Shown here piece after piece: positions 21,515 through 32,852 of a DNA stretch of 64,000 nt. Below the pieces are notes generated by a model. It was not told the DNA's origin. It did not search any database and saw nothing but the letters and a program-made list of their open reading frames with translations. How positions within the stretch are numbered: position 1 is the first letter of the stretch; the number at the start of each line of letters is the position of its first letter. The stretch spans positions 18,561,407 to 18,625,406 of the forward strand of contig NC_079515.1 in the NCBI RefSeq assembly GCF_000801105.2, read 5' to 3'. Both the position numbers and the translations under genes were made by a program. Source of the DNA: Raphanus sativus (Eukaryota; Streptophyta; Magnoliopsida; Brassicales; Brassicaceae).

Positions 21515-21924
21515 AACATTTTGTAGTGACATGTTATATTTTTGAAAACAAGACAATAATAAAAGGAAGTAGAAAGAGATTTCTCTTGAAGGTGAAAACA
21601 AGGAGCGTCAACTTTACTGGTCCCTTTCTTGTTGTTCAGTCTAACATCTTTTCAGCATTTGGCAATATCAGATCTGACGGCTGGCAGAGCAGCAGAGACC
21701 GACAAATCCAACGTCGAGATCATGACACGTTGATGAAAGAGAGTGTACGTTGGTCCAAAGTTGAAATGATAATGTAATGATGAATTAATAATATATACTT
21801 TTGACATTCTTTGGACTTCGTGCTCGCTGTACGATAGTAAAAATTAGTATCGAGCAGTGTTCCAGTCTTTCCCTCAAACGCAGAGAGAAAGAGAGTGACA
21901 CAAGCAAAGCAAAAAATACTAACT

Positions 21925-21935
21925 TTTTTTTTTTG
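21925..21935 (-). mobile_element. Tail-only retroposon scar (C-A10)
   Basis: T10G lies between two perfect copies of AAAAATACTAACT (21912-21924, 21936-21948). Confidence 0.65.
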
Positions 21936-22114
21936 AAAAATACTAACTATTTTTTTTTGTTTCCTCTTACGTAACTATTTTTTTATCTAATGGATGAAAC
22001 ATAAATATTTAGCAAAAGAATTTTGCATAAATGTAAGTATTTTTTTTGCATAGCAATTTTTTTTTGTTTTTGAGAAATAACATAAATTACTCATGCAAAA
22101 ATTATTAACATTTA

Positions 22115-22130
22115 TTATTTTCAAAAAAAA
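22115..22130 (+). mobile_element. Tail-only retroposon scar (TTATTTTC-A8)
   Basis: The insert lies between two perfect copies of AAATTATTAACATTTA (22099-22114, 22131-22146). Confidence 0.7.
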
Positions 22131-22166
22131 AAATTATTAACATTTATCCAAAAGTCACTCACATTT

Positions 22167-22180
22167 GATTTTGTCTGACA
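22167..22180 (+). mobile_element. Tail-only retroposon scar (GATTTTGTCTGAC-An)
   Basis: Lies between AAAAGTCACTCACATTT (22150-22166) and AAAAGGCACTCACATTT (22181-22197), one mismatch. The insert resembles an L1 3' end such as CTTTGTC-An. Its A-run is short and merges with the repeat. Confidence 0.6.
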
Positions 22181-22228
22181 AAAAGGCACTCACATTTACA
22201 CAAGTTTGGTTACTAATAACCAGGCTTT

Positions 22229-22242
22229 GTTGACCAAAAAAA
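22229..22242 (+). mobile_element. Tail-only retroposon scar (GTTGACC-A7)
   Basis: Lies between AATAACCAGGCTTT (22215-22228) and AATAACCAGCCTTT (22243-22256). Confidence 0.7.
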
Positions 22243-22601
22243 AATAACCAGCCTTTAGATGTAGATGGTTTCATTTTTGGGCAATTATTTATTCATTGAC
22301 TTGCAAATATTATTTCAAACATTGGTAATACAATTTGTTATTTTAATCTCTATATATATATATATATATATACTCCTATTAATTAATATAAGAGGAAAGT
22401 CAATAAATTTGTAGTAGTCCAAAGAAAAAGAATAGAGGAAATGCTTTTATTTAAGATAGAGACCAATTGTCCTCTTTTCCCATTATTCTCCTTCTGATTT
22501 TTGTAGATTTTACTAACTTGTGCCATCTTTTTTTATTACATAAAATTTGTATTATATTTCTCAAACAACAGGTAGTTTTGAAACTAAAACCAAAATAAAA
22601 C

Positions 22602-22625
22602 TTTTTTTTTTCAAGTTACAAAAAA
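22602..22625 (+). mobile_element. Tail-only retroposon scar (T10-CAAGTTAC-A6)
   Basis: Lies between two perfect copies of AAAACCAAAATAAAAC (22586-22601, 22626-22641). It has both a T-run and an A-run, so orientation is ambiguous. Confidence 0.65.
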
Positions 22626-23242
22626 AAAACCAAAATAAAACAACCAACAAAACATAAATTTCTTTGAAAACATGCAGTTTTGGACAATCAATCTGATGTA
22701 TAATTTTGTGGCACTGAATAGCAGGTAATGGGGTTGATTGGTTCGACTTTAACTAATGACTTTATAACCAAATAAATTGCCAATAATGTTTTATTTAGTT
22801 TTAAATGCTAAAGCCAAAAATTAAAAAAATGGTTGTAAAAGTTTTATTTTCTAAAGAAAAAAATACTGTTGTAGTAATATTTTTCCTTTTTATTCTTTTT
22901 CTCATTTAGTTTCTACAACTACAATAAATACAGTCACATCAAAAAATTCTACAATAAATTATCTATAAATACAGTCCAACCAATAGTGACTAAAATAGTA
23001 ACAGACTAAAATAATGACACAAGGTGTTTTTATGTTTTTGTTATTATTATTATATAAGTAAAATTCGAGTTTTGAAAGAACAGAATATGAAAGGTATGCA
23101 AAAGGTAGTAATCATTCACCAATAATTGTGTACCCACCTACTCGTCTAAACTATTAAATGCTACCACATACAGCAATCTATTTTGCAAACAAAATTACAC
23201 GACTGCGTGAACTATAATACTACTAGCCAATGTTTGAAAACT

Positions 23243-23260
23243 TCTTATTAAAAAAAAAAA
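23243..23260 (+). mobile_element. Tail-only retroposon scar (TCTTATT-A11)
   Basis: Lies between two perfect copies of AATGTTTGAAAACT (23229-23242, 23261-23274). It is the only scar here with T rather than C before the A-run. Confidence 0.65.
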
Positions 23261-23847
23261 AATGTTTGAAAACTCTTTAGCCATTACGCGTGCGGTTGGG
23301 TTTATATAGTTTTTATTAATCGGAAAATAATTTTATAATTTTTTTATATCTGTTTTGGGTTTATATACTAATAGCATGCACATTTAACATTGTTGTCATG
23401 TAGCCTGGTGGTTACTTTAATCTATAATACTCAGTTGGACACGGATTTAAACCGTTTTGAAGCCTTTTTGTCATTTAAAAAATATTAACGATTTTTTCTA
23501 AGTTGCAGCCGTTTTTCATTTTTTTTTTTTGCAATTTTGATTATTTTTCTTGTCGTTCTTGTAAGTTTTGATCAAAACATATCAAATCTACGACAAACAT
23601 GTGATTTCAAACTTAAAATCTTCCAAAATGACGAGTTTTCTTGATATTCCGATTTATTGTCCGATTACCACCAATCCGCCATGGTTGTAGCCCGAGTCAC
23701 GTCTTTCCAGCGAGAAATCGTCCGCCTAATCCGCATTTTCGAACATGGCTACTAACCCTTATTAACATACTAAAATTGTCTAAGAGTATTTCCAACCTTA
23801 CTTCAATTTTTTTCTAAAATAGAGTGAACACTACAAGAAAACGTGGC

Positions 23848-24160
23848 CTTAACGACCAACATTAACGACCACAAAATTGTAGTCGTAATTTTGGATCTAG
23901 ATTACGACCCATTTACGACCAAAGCAGAACTGGTCGTAAATTGGTAGTAAATTTGCAACTAATAAGTGTAGTCGTAAATTAGTTGTATTTTTACTTCTAG
24001 TTTACGACTACCTTCCCAGCTAGTCGTAAAATAGTTGTAAATTTACGACTTGTTTACAACCAATTATTTACATCCAATTAACGACTGAATCACGAGGACA
24101 TTAGTAGCACTTTGGTAGTTAATTTATTATTACACGTAAAACCGTTGTAAGATGGTCACC
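23848..24160. repeat. 5' subterminal repeat array of the CACTA element
   Basis: Many direct and inverted copies of GTCGTAAA/TTTACGAC-type words spaced 15-40 bp apart. In En/Spm such arrays bind TNPA and are needed for excision. The TNPD-like promoter lies just downstream, with TATAAATA at 24181-24188. Confidence 0.8.
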
Positions 24161-24261
24161 TACCAAAATCGAAATTTCTCTATAAATATGACCTTCTCCC
24201 TCATTCTTAAGATGCACCAAAAAAACGAAAAGAGCAAAAAAAACGAAAAAAATAAAAAAAA

Positions 24262-27200
24262 ATGTCTAGAAATATTTATGAGGTTCGAAGTTGGATGTAT
24301 GCGCATAAAGATTCAAGAGGAAGAGTAACAGACGAATTTCTCAGCGGAGCAGAGATATTCATGTACCATGCCGGACATACGCCTCTGACAAAGGAAACGG
24401 GTAAAATGTTCTGTCCTTGTCGTAAATGCAACAATACGAAGTTTGCTGCTAGTGATACCGTTTGGAAACATATAGTAAATAGAGGATTTACTCCACATTA
24501 CTATATTTGGTTTAACCACGGAGAAGGTGATAGTAGGAATGAAGCTAGTAGTAGTAATCAGGTTGAAAATGTTCGTAATAGAGTTGAACCACATTTGCCT
24601 TCTGAAAGTGTCATTCAAGAAGATCATATGGTAGATCATGATAGAATGCATGATATGGTTACCGATGCATTTCGTGAAACTACATCAGTAATAGAGGAGG
24701 TCGAAAATGTAGAGGGGCCTAACTTGGATGCAAAAAGATTTTATGAAATGCTAGCAGCAGCTAATGAGCCAATTTATGAAGGTTGTAGAGAAGGTCTTTC
24801 TAAATTATCATTGGCAGCTAGGATGATGAATATCAAAACTGATCATAACTTACCTGAAGTTTGTATGGATGCATGGGCTGAGTTGTTTAAAGAGTATTTG
24901 CCTGAAGAGAATTTGTGTGCTGAATCTTATTATGAGATTCAGAAACTTGTTCATAGTCTTGGTTTACCTTCGGAGATGATTGATGTTTGTATAGACAACT
25001 GTATGATATACTGGGGAAAAGACGCAAAATTGTTAAAGTGTAAATTTTGCAAGAAGCCACGATATAAACCGCAAGGACGTGGACGGAATAGGGTGCCGTA
25101 CCAGCGGATGTGGTACTTACCTATTAAGGATAGACTGAAGAGATTATATCAATCTGCGAAGACGGCAGCATCGATGAGATGGCATGCAGAACATGATCAG
25201 AAGGAAGGAGAGATCAATCATCCCTCTGATGCAAAAGCTTGGAAGCACTTGAATTCGGTGTACCCTGATTTTGCAAGCAACCCCCGCAACGTTTATCTTG
25301 GGCTCTGCACAGATGGCTTTAGTCCATTTGGAATGTCTGGAAGACAATACTCGCTTTGGCCAGTCTTCTTGACGCCATACAACCTTCCACCAGAGATGTG
25401 TATGGAAAAAGAATTGCTTTTCATGAGTATATTGATACCTGGACCAAAACATCCTAAGAGGTCCCTTGATGTTTTTCTACAACCTTTGATAGAAGAATTG
25501 AAGGAATTGTGGTCAACAGGCGTGCAAACATATGATTGTTCGACGAAAACAAACTTTACAATGTGAGCAGTTCTATTGTGGACTATTAGTGACTTTCCTG
25601 CATATGGGATGTTGTCGGGTTGGACGACGCATGGAAGACTATCTTGTCCATATTGTATGGGAAGCACAGACGCATTTCAGTTGAAGAATGGTAGGAAAAC
25701 GTCTTGGTTTGATTGCCATCGAAGATTTCTTCCCATTAAACATCCATACCGAAGGAACAAGAAATTGTTTCGGTCAAAAAGGGTTGTACGGGACACCGCT
25801 CCACCATATTTATCTGGAGAGGAAATCGAGAAGGATATTGATTACTATGGTGGATGCAGCACAGTCATCAAAGGCGGTAATTGGCATACTCCTGCAAATA
25901 TGCCTGATGGTTACGGGACTCAGCATAATTGGCACAAGAAGAGTATATTTTGGGAACTTCCATATTGGAAAGATCTACTTCTGCGCCATAATCTTGACGT
26001 GATGCATATAGAGAAGAACTTCTTTGACAACATCATCAATACATTGTTGAATGTCCCCGGCAAGACAAAAGATAACAAGAACTCAAGGTTGGATTTGCCT
26101 GCATTATGTTCTCGGATTGAGCTGCATATTAGAAACGATGGGAGAATTCCAGTTCCCATTTTCAGATTGTCAGCAGAAGCAAAAGCAGCGTTGTTCAAGT
26201 GGGTGTCATCAGATGTGAAGTTTTCTGATGGATATGTTTCAAATCTATCAAGATGTGTTGATCATCTGGGACAGAAGTTTTCAGGGATGAAGAGTCATGA
26301 CTGTCATGTTTTTATGCAACGACTTCTACCATTTGCATTTGCGGAGTTGCTTCCAAAAAATGTTCACGAAGCACTTGCAGGTAACAAATTATTAAAGTTA
26401 TTAGTTCTTCTTTTTGGAAATAAACTTATAATTGTAAATTATTTGTAGGCATCGGAGCTTTTTTCAGAGATCTCAGTGCACGCACCTTAACTGTAGATGT
26501 CATCAGACAACTTGATGAGAATATCCGGATCTTGATGTGCAATTTGGAGAAAATTTTTCCTCCATCCTTTTTTGACGTCATGGAACATCTGGTTATCCAT
26601 CTTCCGTATGAGGCACTACTTCGTGGACCTGTTCATAATGGATGGATGTATCCTTACGAGCGAGCTATGAAATATTTGAAAGGGAAAGCAAAAAATCTGG
26701 CAAGGGTGGAAGGTTCAATAATTGCTAGGAGTTTGAATGAGGAAACATCTCACTTTACGTCCTACTACTTTGGGTCACAAGTCCGGACACGGAAAAGGAC
26801 TACGAGCAGATATGATGATGGTGGTGTTATACCGACATATTTTGGTGAAGATGTTCCAGATATTTTCTGTCAGATTGGACGGCTAGGTGGAAAACTGAAA
26901 GAAGTTTGGTGGTCGAGTTCAGAAGACACTCATAGTGCCCATACATATATACTCCTTAACTGCGAGGAGATTGAGTTATTTGAAAGGTAATTAAAATTAT
27001 TTTGCTTCTAAATTTTATCACACATATATACATTTTAATGATCATTTTGTTTTAAAACAGCGATTTTGTTGCCCAAGTCGAAGAGGCTATACCAGGAATA
27101 TCAAACAATGATCTCAACAAAAGGAAAGACCAACACTTTGTGAAATGGTTAAAAACGCAGGTATACATATCACACTATGTATAATTAACAAAGTTATATA

Positions 27201-27904
27201 TATATATATTCAGTGAAGTTGTATATATGTTGATGTTCCAGGTTCAGTATGATGATCAATTTTATCCTCAGTGGTTTCACAAATTGATACAAGGTCCGGT
27301 CGGTAAGGTCACCACAGCACCAATGTATTTCACACGAGGATACACTTTTCACACTTACGAATATGGAAGTCGGCGAGCAACAATGAATTATGGAGTTTGT
27401 GTAAAAGGTGAAACAGATTTCTATGGAATCATAAAAGAGATCATCGAAGTGGAGTTTCCCGGCGTAATAAACCTTAAATGCGTTCTTTTCAAATGTGACT
27501 GGTTTGACCCCACAGTCAACAGAGGTGTTCGGTATAGCAAGTTTGGTGTTGTTGATGTAAATGCTACACGGAGGTACAACAAATTTGAACCTTACATATT
27601 GGCTTCTCAAGCAGACCAAGTTTGTTTTGTTCCATACCCGAGGATCAGACAATCTGGAATATCTTGGTTAGCCGCTATGAAAGTTACACCTCGGGGCCGA
27701 GTATTGAGTACTGATGAACAACCGCCTTTACAAGAAGATGCCGTGAATGAAGTAGAAGTACCCGAACAAGCGGAAGATGTTATCTTACTCATTGATCCGC
27801 ATAATCCGGGATATGAAGAACTTCCAGAAGATACAATGGACGAAGCCAACGAAGATGAATTTGAAGAAAATGATGAAGTGGATGATGTTTCTGATGACGA
27901 GTGA
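24262..27904 (+). pseudogene. TNPD-like CACTA transposase, one nonsense codon
   Basis: Four exons (24262-26380, 26449-26986, 27061-27160, 27242-27904) join with GT/AG sites and intact phase into 1140 codons. An N-terminal transposase-associated zinc domain (CPCRKC, residues 51-56) is followed by the TNP2 core (residues about 240-640, including LCTDGFSPFG and LDVMHIEKNFFDN). Then come DUF4218 (HLVIHLPYEALLRGPV, exon 2), DUF4216 (about 990-1060, exon 4) and an acidic tail. The protein would cut and move CACTA ends. Codon 435 is TGA, where the second copy in the window has CGA. It is the only break I see. Confidence 0.9.
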
Positions 27905-28079
27905 TAATGTTTCATCATGTTCGAACATTTGTGTTTTACTATAATTAAACTTTTGGTATTGCATTTTCAAAATAATATATAACTTATCATAATGTTTGTG
28001 CTCAATTATAGAAATTTTGTTTCAAAAATAAAACATTGTATTTTGGGTATGAAAGTGTATAAAACTTATGATATTTGGG

Positions 28080-29320
28080 ATATGAAATTTGGGGTTAGGG
28101 GTTTGGGGTTTAGGGTTTCGAGTTTAGGGTATAATGTAATATTGGTCGTAAAGTGGTTGTGAATAAACAACCAATATACGACCAATGGCATCATTGGTCG
28201 TAAAGTGGTTGTTAATAAACGACCACTTTACGACCAATGGTGCCATTGGTCGTATATTGGTTGTTTATTCACAACCACTTTACGACAAATATTACATTAT
28301 ACCCTAAACTCGAAACCCCAAACCCCAAACCTCCTATCCCAAATTTCATCTATAATTAAGCAAAAAAAATGAGAAGTTATATATTATTAAGTACTGATGA
28401 ACAACCGCATTTACAAGAAGATGCCGTGAATCAAGTAGAAGTACCCGAATAAGCGGAAGATGTTATCTTACTTATGTGAATTTGAAGAAAATGATGTTTC
28501 TGATGACGAGGGATCATGTTTCATTTTGTTCGAACATTTGTGTTTTACTATAATGATATTTGGGATAGGAGGTTTGAGGTTTGGGGTTTGGGGTTTCGAG
28601 TTTAGGGTATAATGTAATATTGGTCGTAAAGTGGTTGTGTATAAACAACTAATATACGACCAATGGCACCATTGGTCGTAAAGTGGTCGTTTATTAACAA
28701 CTAATTTACGACCAATGATGCCATTGGTCGTATATTGGTTGTTTATTCACAACCACTTTACGATCAATATTACATTATACCCTAAACTCGAAACCCCAAA
28801 CCCCAAACCGCAAACCTTATATCTCAAATATCATTATAGTAAAACACAAATGTCCGAACAAAATGAAACATGATCTCTCGTCATCAGAAACATCATTTTC
28901 TTCAAATTCACATAAGTAAGATAACATCTTCCGCTTGTTCGGGTACTTCTACTTGATTCACGACATCTTCTTGTAAATACGGTTGTTTATCAGTACTTAA
29001 TAATATATAACTTCTCATTTTGTTTGCTTAATTATAGATGAAATATGGGATAAGAGGTTTGGGGTTTGGGGTTTCGAGTTTAGGGTATGCAATTTTGGTC
29101 GTAAATTAGTCATTAATGAACAACCAATTTACGACCAACAGTTGCATTAGTCGTAAATTGGTTGTTCATAAATGACTAGTAAATTAGTCATTAATGAACA
29201 ACCAATTTACGACCAACAATGGCATTAGTCGTAAACTGGTTGTTAATTAATGACTAGTTTACGACTAATGCCACTATAGGTCGTAAATTGGTTGTTAATT
29301 ATTTTTTAAAAATTTCCTAT
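28080..29320. repeat. Palindromic array between the two CACTA genes
   Basis: At least three inverted-repeat blocks (about 28080-28350, 28560-28830, 29040-29300) are built from GGTCGTAAAGTGGTTGT and inverse words, bordered by GGGGTTT...GAGTTTAGGGTAT and its inverse. Between them lie decayed copies of the TNPD 3' end in plus (about 28388-28555) and minus (about 28848-29030) orientation, recognisable by ACAAGAAGATGYCGTGAAT and AGTAGAAGTACCCGAA. Confidence 0.85.
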
Positions 29321-29515
29321 ATATACCCACTAGTTATCTTCTCAAATCACAAAAACAAATTTAGAAATCTTTAAAAAAAAAAAAGATGAAAGATCTAGAA
29401 TCATAAGTCGAAACAGAATTCGTTTTTAATTTCGTCTTTTCTATTTCGACTTGGGATTCTAGTATCTTTCTTCTTTTTCTTTTATTAAAATTTAAAATGT
29501 AATAGATAAAAAATG

Positions 29516-29554
29516 TTTGAAGAGGTTTATCAAAATTTGATAAACCTCTTCAAA
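29516..29554. repeat. Perfect 19-bp hairpin in the CACTA intergenic region
   Basis: TTTGAAGAGGTTTATCAAA and its exact inverse are separated by one A. A looser hairpin with CTAGAATC...GATTCTAG arms precedes it (29391-29462). The second CACTA copy keeps it unchanged (near 52216-52254). Confidence 0.8.
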
Positions 29555-29569
29555 TTTTTTGTATTGTCA

Positions 29570-29860
29570 TGTTAGTCACTAAATAGTCGTAAATTGACAA
29601 CCACTTTACGACTACTAGTCCCTCATTGGTCGTAATGTCTTGTGAGTCACTAAATGGTCGTAAATGGCCTAGTCCCTCATTGGTCGTAAATTTACAACCA
29701 CATTACGACCACTAGTCCCTCATTTTTCGTAAATTGACAACCACATTACGACCAAACTTCGATTAGTCGTAAATGGGTCGTACATGTACGACCACTGTAC
29801 GACCAATCGTCTCTATTTGGTCGTACATGTACGACCCATTTACGACCAGCCCTAAAATCC
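29570..29860. promoter_or_regulatory. TNPA-like upstream region with GTCGTAAA/GTACGACC array
   Basis: About a dozen TTTACGAC/GTCGTAAA and GTACGACC words, then TATATAAC at 29863-29870 as a possible TATA box for the TNPA-like gene. A leader intron ending in TTTTTTCAG at 30119 is likely. Confidence 0.5.
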
Positions 29861-30133
29861 TTTATATAACCAAAGCCTCGCTATTTGGTTGCACACTCAC
29901 ATCTCACTTCCCTCTCCCTTACAACCAATCGACTTCTCTCTAGGTAATTTTTTTTTTTTAGTTTTAGGTGGTTAGTTAGGTGATTATATTAGGTTTGGAA
30001 TTAGTTTAGGTTTGGAATTAGTTTAGGATGTAATTAGTTTATGATGAAATTAGATTATTTGTTTTAGATTATTTTTAATTAATTATTTGAATTGTTTATA
30101 ACCATCTATTTTTTTCAGATTGACGATATTGTT

Positions 30134-32000
30134 ATGGCTGGCGGTAGAAAGAGACTTAGAAACCGTGGCGGAGGGACCTCATACGGGAATACTTTTCTCG
30201 GTCAGACGTCGGATCCATCAGCTTCTACTTCCCACTCTTCAGACTATGTCCCCGAGAGCCAAATTCCCAGCGTGCCTTATGTGCGTCCGCAGGCGTACGA
30301 TCCTGCTGCAGTCGTACCTCCATACTATCCGCAGTATGATGCCTCGTACTTTCCGTATGAGGAGCCTGAGCGTGATCAGCAGCCGCAGCAGCCTCCACAA
30401 CAGTCTCAACAGCAGCCTCCACAGCCTGCTCCACAGCCTGCTCCACAGCCTGCTCCACAACCTGCTCCACACCCAGCCCCACAGGCTGGTGCATACCAGA
30501 TTCCAGAGCAGGTTCCTATAGCTCCCGGTCTTCATCCAGATTTGTTGGTTCCATCGAATGCACCATATGCAAGATATTCTGTGGAAGACATTCTCCAGAT
30601 GCCGGGACGAGAAGGTTTACCAATCCTTGATCCAGATCTACGACCCGGCACGACTTGGTAATTATTTTTAAATTAATTAGATTAAATTTTAAATTTATAT
30701 ATAACAATTAATTATATATATTATTTCAAATTTTGTTGGTTTAAAGCGACCAATAAGGTGGGAAAGAGCGTTGGGAATCTCATCAGATCAAACTTCCGGC
30801 ACGCGCATCCGAACTGGACTCTTACACCGGACCATGTTCGCATTACTTGGTTCAAGGTCTTCGCGGTAAGTTTTAAATTTAATTATTTTTATTTTAGATT
30901 TAAATAACAATAATTTGGTTAATTAATATATTTTCATGATTTTTTGTAGCAAAAATGGAATTGGCCTCTTGGGATCAATGAGACGGTCAAGGTAGAGTTC
31001 TACAAAAAGGCGGGGGCTCGCCTCAAGAACATTGTTGGCGACTGGAAGGAAAAGTGGACTCATTACGGGGATGACTCCAAACAAAGCTACCTCAGCGAGG
31101 ACGTTTGGACTAACTTGAAGGCTTATTGGAATTTGCCTGAGTGAGTCCAAAGGTCTCTCACTTGCTCTGCGGCCCGGATGACCCGAGATGCTGAGGGTAA
31201 TCTGCCAATACCTCATACTTCCGGACAGATTCCATACGCCCAAAGGACCCTGGAAATTGTAAGTTTTTGATATTTCTTATTTTTTATGACATATATGTTA
31301 ATTAAGTATTTATTAGATGTTAGTTTAATTCATTTTTTTTAACATAGGCTGCCGCAGAAGGAGCACCACCGACTCTGGCCCGACTTTACAAGTTGACCCA
31401 CCAGCATGCCGATGGAACTTTCTCTCATCCTCGAGCAGAGCAGCTCTGCAACGATGTAGATGCTCGGATTCAAGAGGTCCAGACTCAGCTGACGCAAGAA
31501 AATCCGGATGGTGCACCGGTCGAGCTTTCTCCTATCGAACAAGACAAAATTTTTGAGCAGGTAAAATATTCGATATTCGATATTTTTAATTTATGTTTAC
31601 ATATTTTTTACATATGTACTAATTAATATCTATTTATAAATTGAAGATCGCTCCGAAGAAAAGGGGACGTATACCAGGAATCGGGAGTGTGAACGATGTT
31701 CCGAGGGCGAGAGTTGAACACGCTGCTAGACGGGAAGCAGATTCCATGTTCCGGAGGGACTTGGAAACTGCGAACCGAACCATAGCCGACCACAACGACA
31801 AATTTAAGGCTATGGCTAACATCTTCGATATGCTGTTAGGTTCAACCCCACACGTCGACCCGACGGTTGCGTCAGCGTGGCAGAGCATGCGTTCGAGTTT
31901 TGCCGGTCCCGACCCTACTCCGGAACAGCAGGCAAATTTGGAACGGGAAGCGGATGAGAGGACTGCTGAAATCTTCGATGAAATAAACCTTAATGTTTAG
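30134..32000 (+). pseudogene. TNPA-like CACTA protein (Transposase_24 type), two defects
   Basis: Five exons, 30134-30657, 30739-30865, 30950-31258, 31348-31560 and 31647-32000, give 509 codons in phase. A Gln/Pro-rich N-terminus holds PAPQ repeats (about residues 97-120). It is followed by the plant CACTA Transposase_24 region (QKWNWPLGINETVKVEFYKK, WKEKWTHYGDD, SCSAARMTRD-like CSAARMTRD) and a helical C-terminus. TNPA-type proteins bind subterminal repeats and bring the ends together. Two flaws appear in both copies: the expected acceptor before 30739 reads TTG instead of TAG, and an in-frame TGA follows NLPE (31142-31144). Confidence 0.8.
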
Positions 32001-32159
32001 TTTTTCTCGGTTTTAATTATTTAGTATTTTGAATATTTTAATTTTATGAATGTTATATATTATATTTTATGAAATTTATCAAATTCGTATTTTTTTTTTA
32101 ATTTTATGAATTTTAATTATTTAATATATTTATTTTATTTAAAGAATTTCGTAATTAAT

Positions 32160-32640
32160 ATTCGGCGTTGTAAATTGGTCTTAAAGTAACGACTAAGGTA
32201 CATCTATCAGAGATGCAAGGTAGTCGTTAAATTACGACCAATTTACATCAACATCGATGTACTTTAGTCGTAAATTTGCGACTACTTTACATCTAATATA
32301 CGACTATAATTTCCGACTCATTTACGACCAATACGTTACATCTAATATACGACTACTGCTTCCGACTCATTTACGACCACTAGTTTACATCTGTTTTACG
32401 ACCAAAAGGGTAGTCGTAAATGTACGACTGCTTTACGACCAATCCTCCTAGTCGTACATTTACGACTCATTTACGACTAATCCTTTTAGTCGTACATTTA
32501 CGACCAATGTACGACCAATTGGTGATCACGACCAGTGATTAACGACCAATCGCAATTGGTCGTAACTTGGTCGTAAATCACCATTAACGACCAATTTACT
32601 ACTAATTCTGTAGTCGTTCAAGGCATGTTTTCTTGTAGTG
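32160..32640. repeat. 3' subterminal repeat array of the CACTA element
   Basis: About twenty GTCGTAAA/TTTACGAC/GTACGACC words in both orientations run to the terminal repeat, denser than at the 5' end. Confidence 0.8.
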
Positions 32641-32852
32641 GAAGTGTAATATGAAGTAAGAAATATTTCAACTAAACTGCATATCTTACTCCATAATAGA
32701 ATTTACTCCATTAATATAGTAATTTATTTTCTGTTTGTTTGTTCATTCATTATAAAGTGAAATATGAAGTTGAATTGGAGTAATTTTACTCTATTTTCTA
32801 TCTTATTCCATTTTAGAAGAAAAAATTGAATTTTATATTGGAAATGCTTTAA

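Larger units (their letters stand above)
21529..23780. other. AT-rich spacer dense in tail-only retroposon scars
   Basis: No gene recognised. A less AT-rich piece at 21590-21780 carries an 83-residue frame without known motif. A (TA)n run lies at about 22351-22372. Six short duplications with A- or T-runs lie between 21.9 and 23.3 kb and are annotated singly. Confidence 0.55.
23829..32640 (+). mobile_element. Complete CACTA (En/Spm) DNA transposon
   Basis: The terminal inverted repeat is CACTACAAGAAAAC at the left and its inverse at the right, flanked by a 3-bp GAA duplication (23826-23828, 32641-32643). At 8.8 kb it carries a TNPD-like and a TNPA-like gene in the same orientation. Subterminal arrays of GTCGTAAA/TTTACGAC words lie at both ends, and a third palindromic array lies between the genes. 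Both genes carry defects, so this copy is probably not autonomous now, although it retains everything needed for mobilisation in trans. Confidence 0.95.
23784..32849. mobile_element. Harbinger-type MITE split by the CACTA element
   Basis: Left piece 23784-23828 (GAGTATTTCCAACCTTACTT...) and right piece 32641-32849 (ending ...TATTGGAAATGCTT) have matching inverted ends, with TAA on both outer sides (23781-23783, 32850-32852). The MITE was there first. CACTA landed inside it. Confidence 0.65.

Noticed and set aside
28080..29320. CRISPR-like array of regularly spaced repeats
   Set aside because: The repeats are inverted, variable in spacing and belong to a plant transposon. No cas genes, and the genome is eukaryotic.
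30225..30535. Open frames on the opposite strand and in a second frame of the TNPA-like exon 1 (and at 51235-51650)
   Set aside because: They are shadows of the Gln/Pro repeat in the true frame, without any domain.
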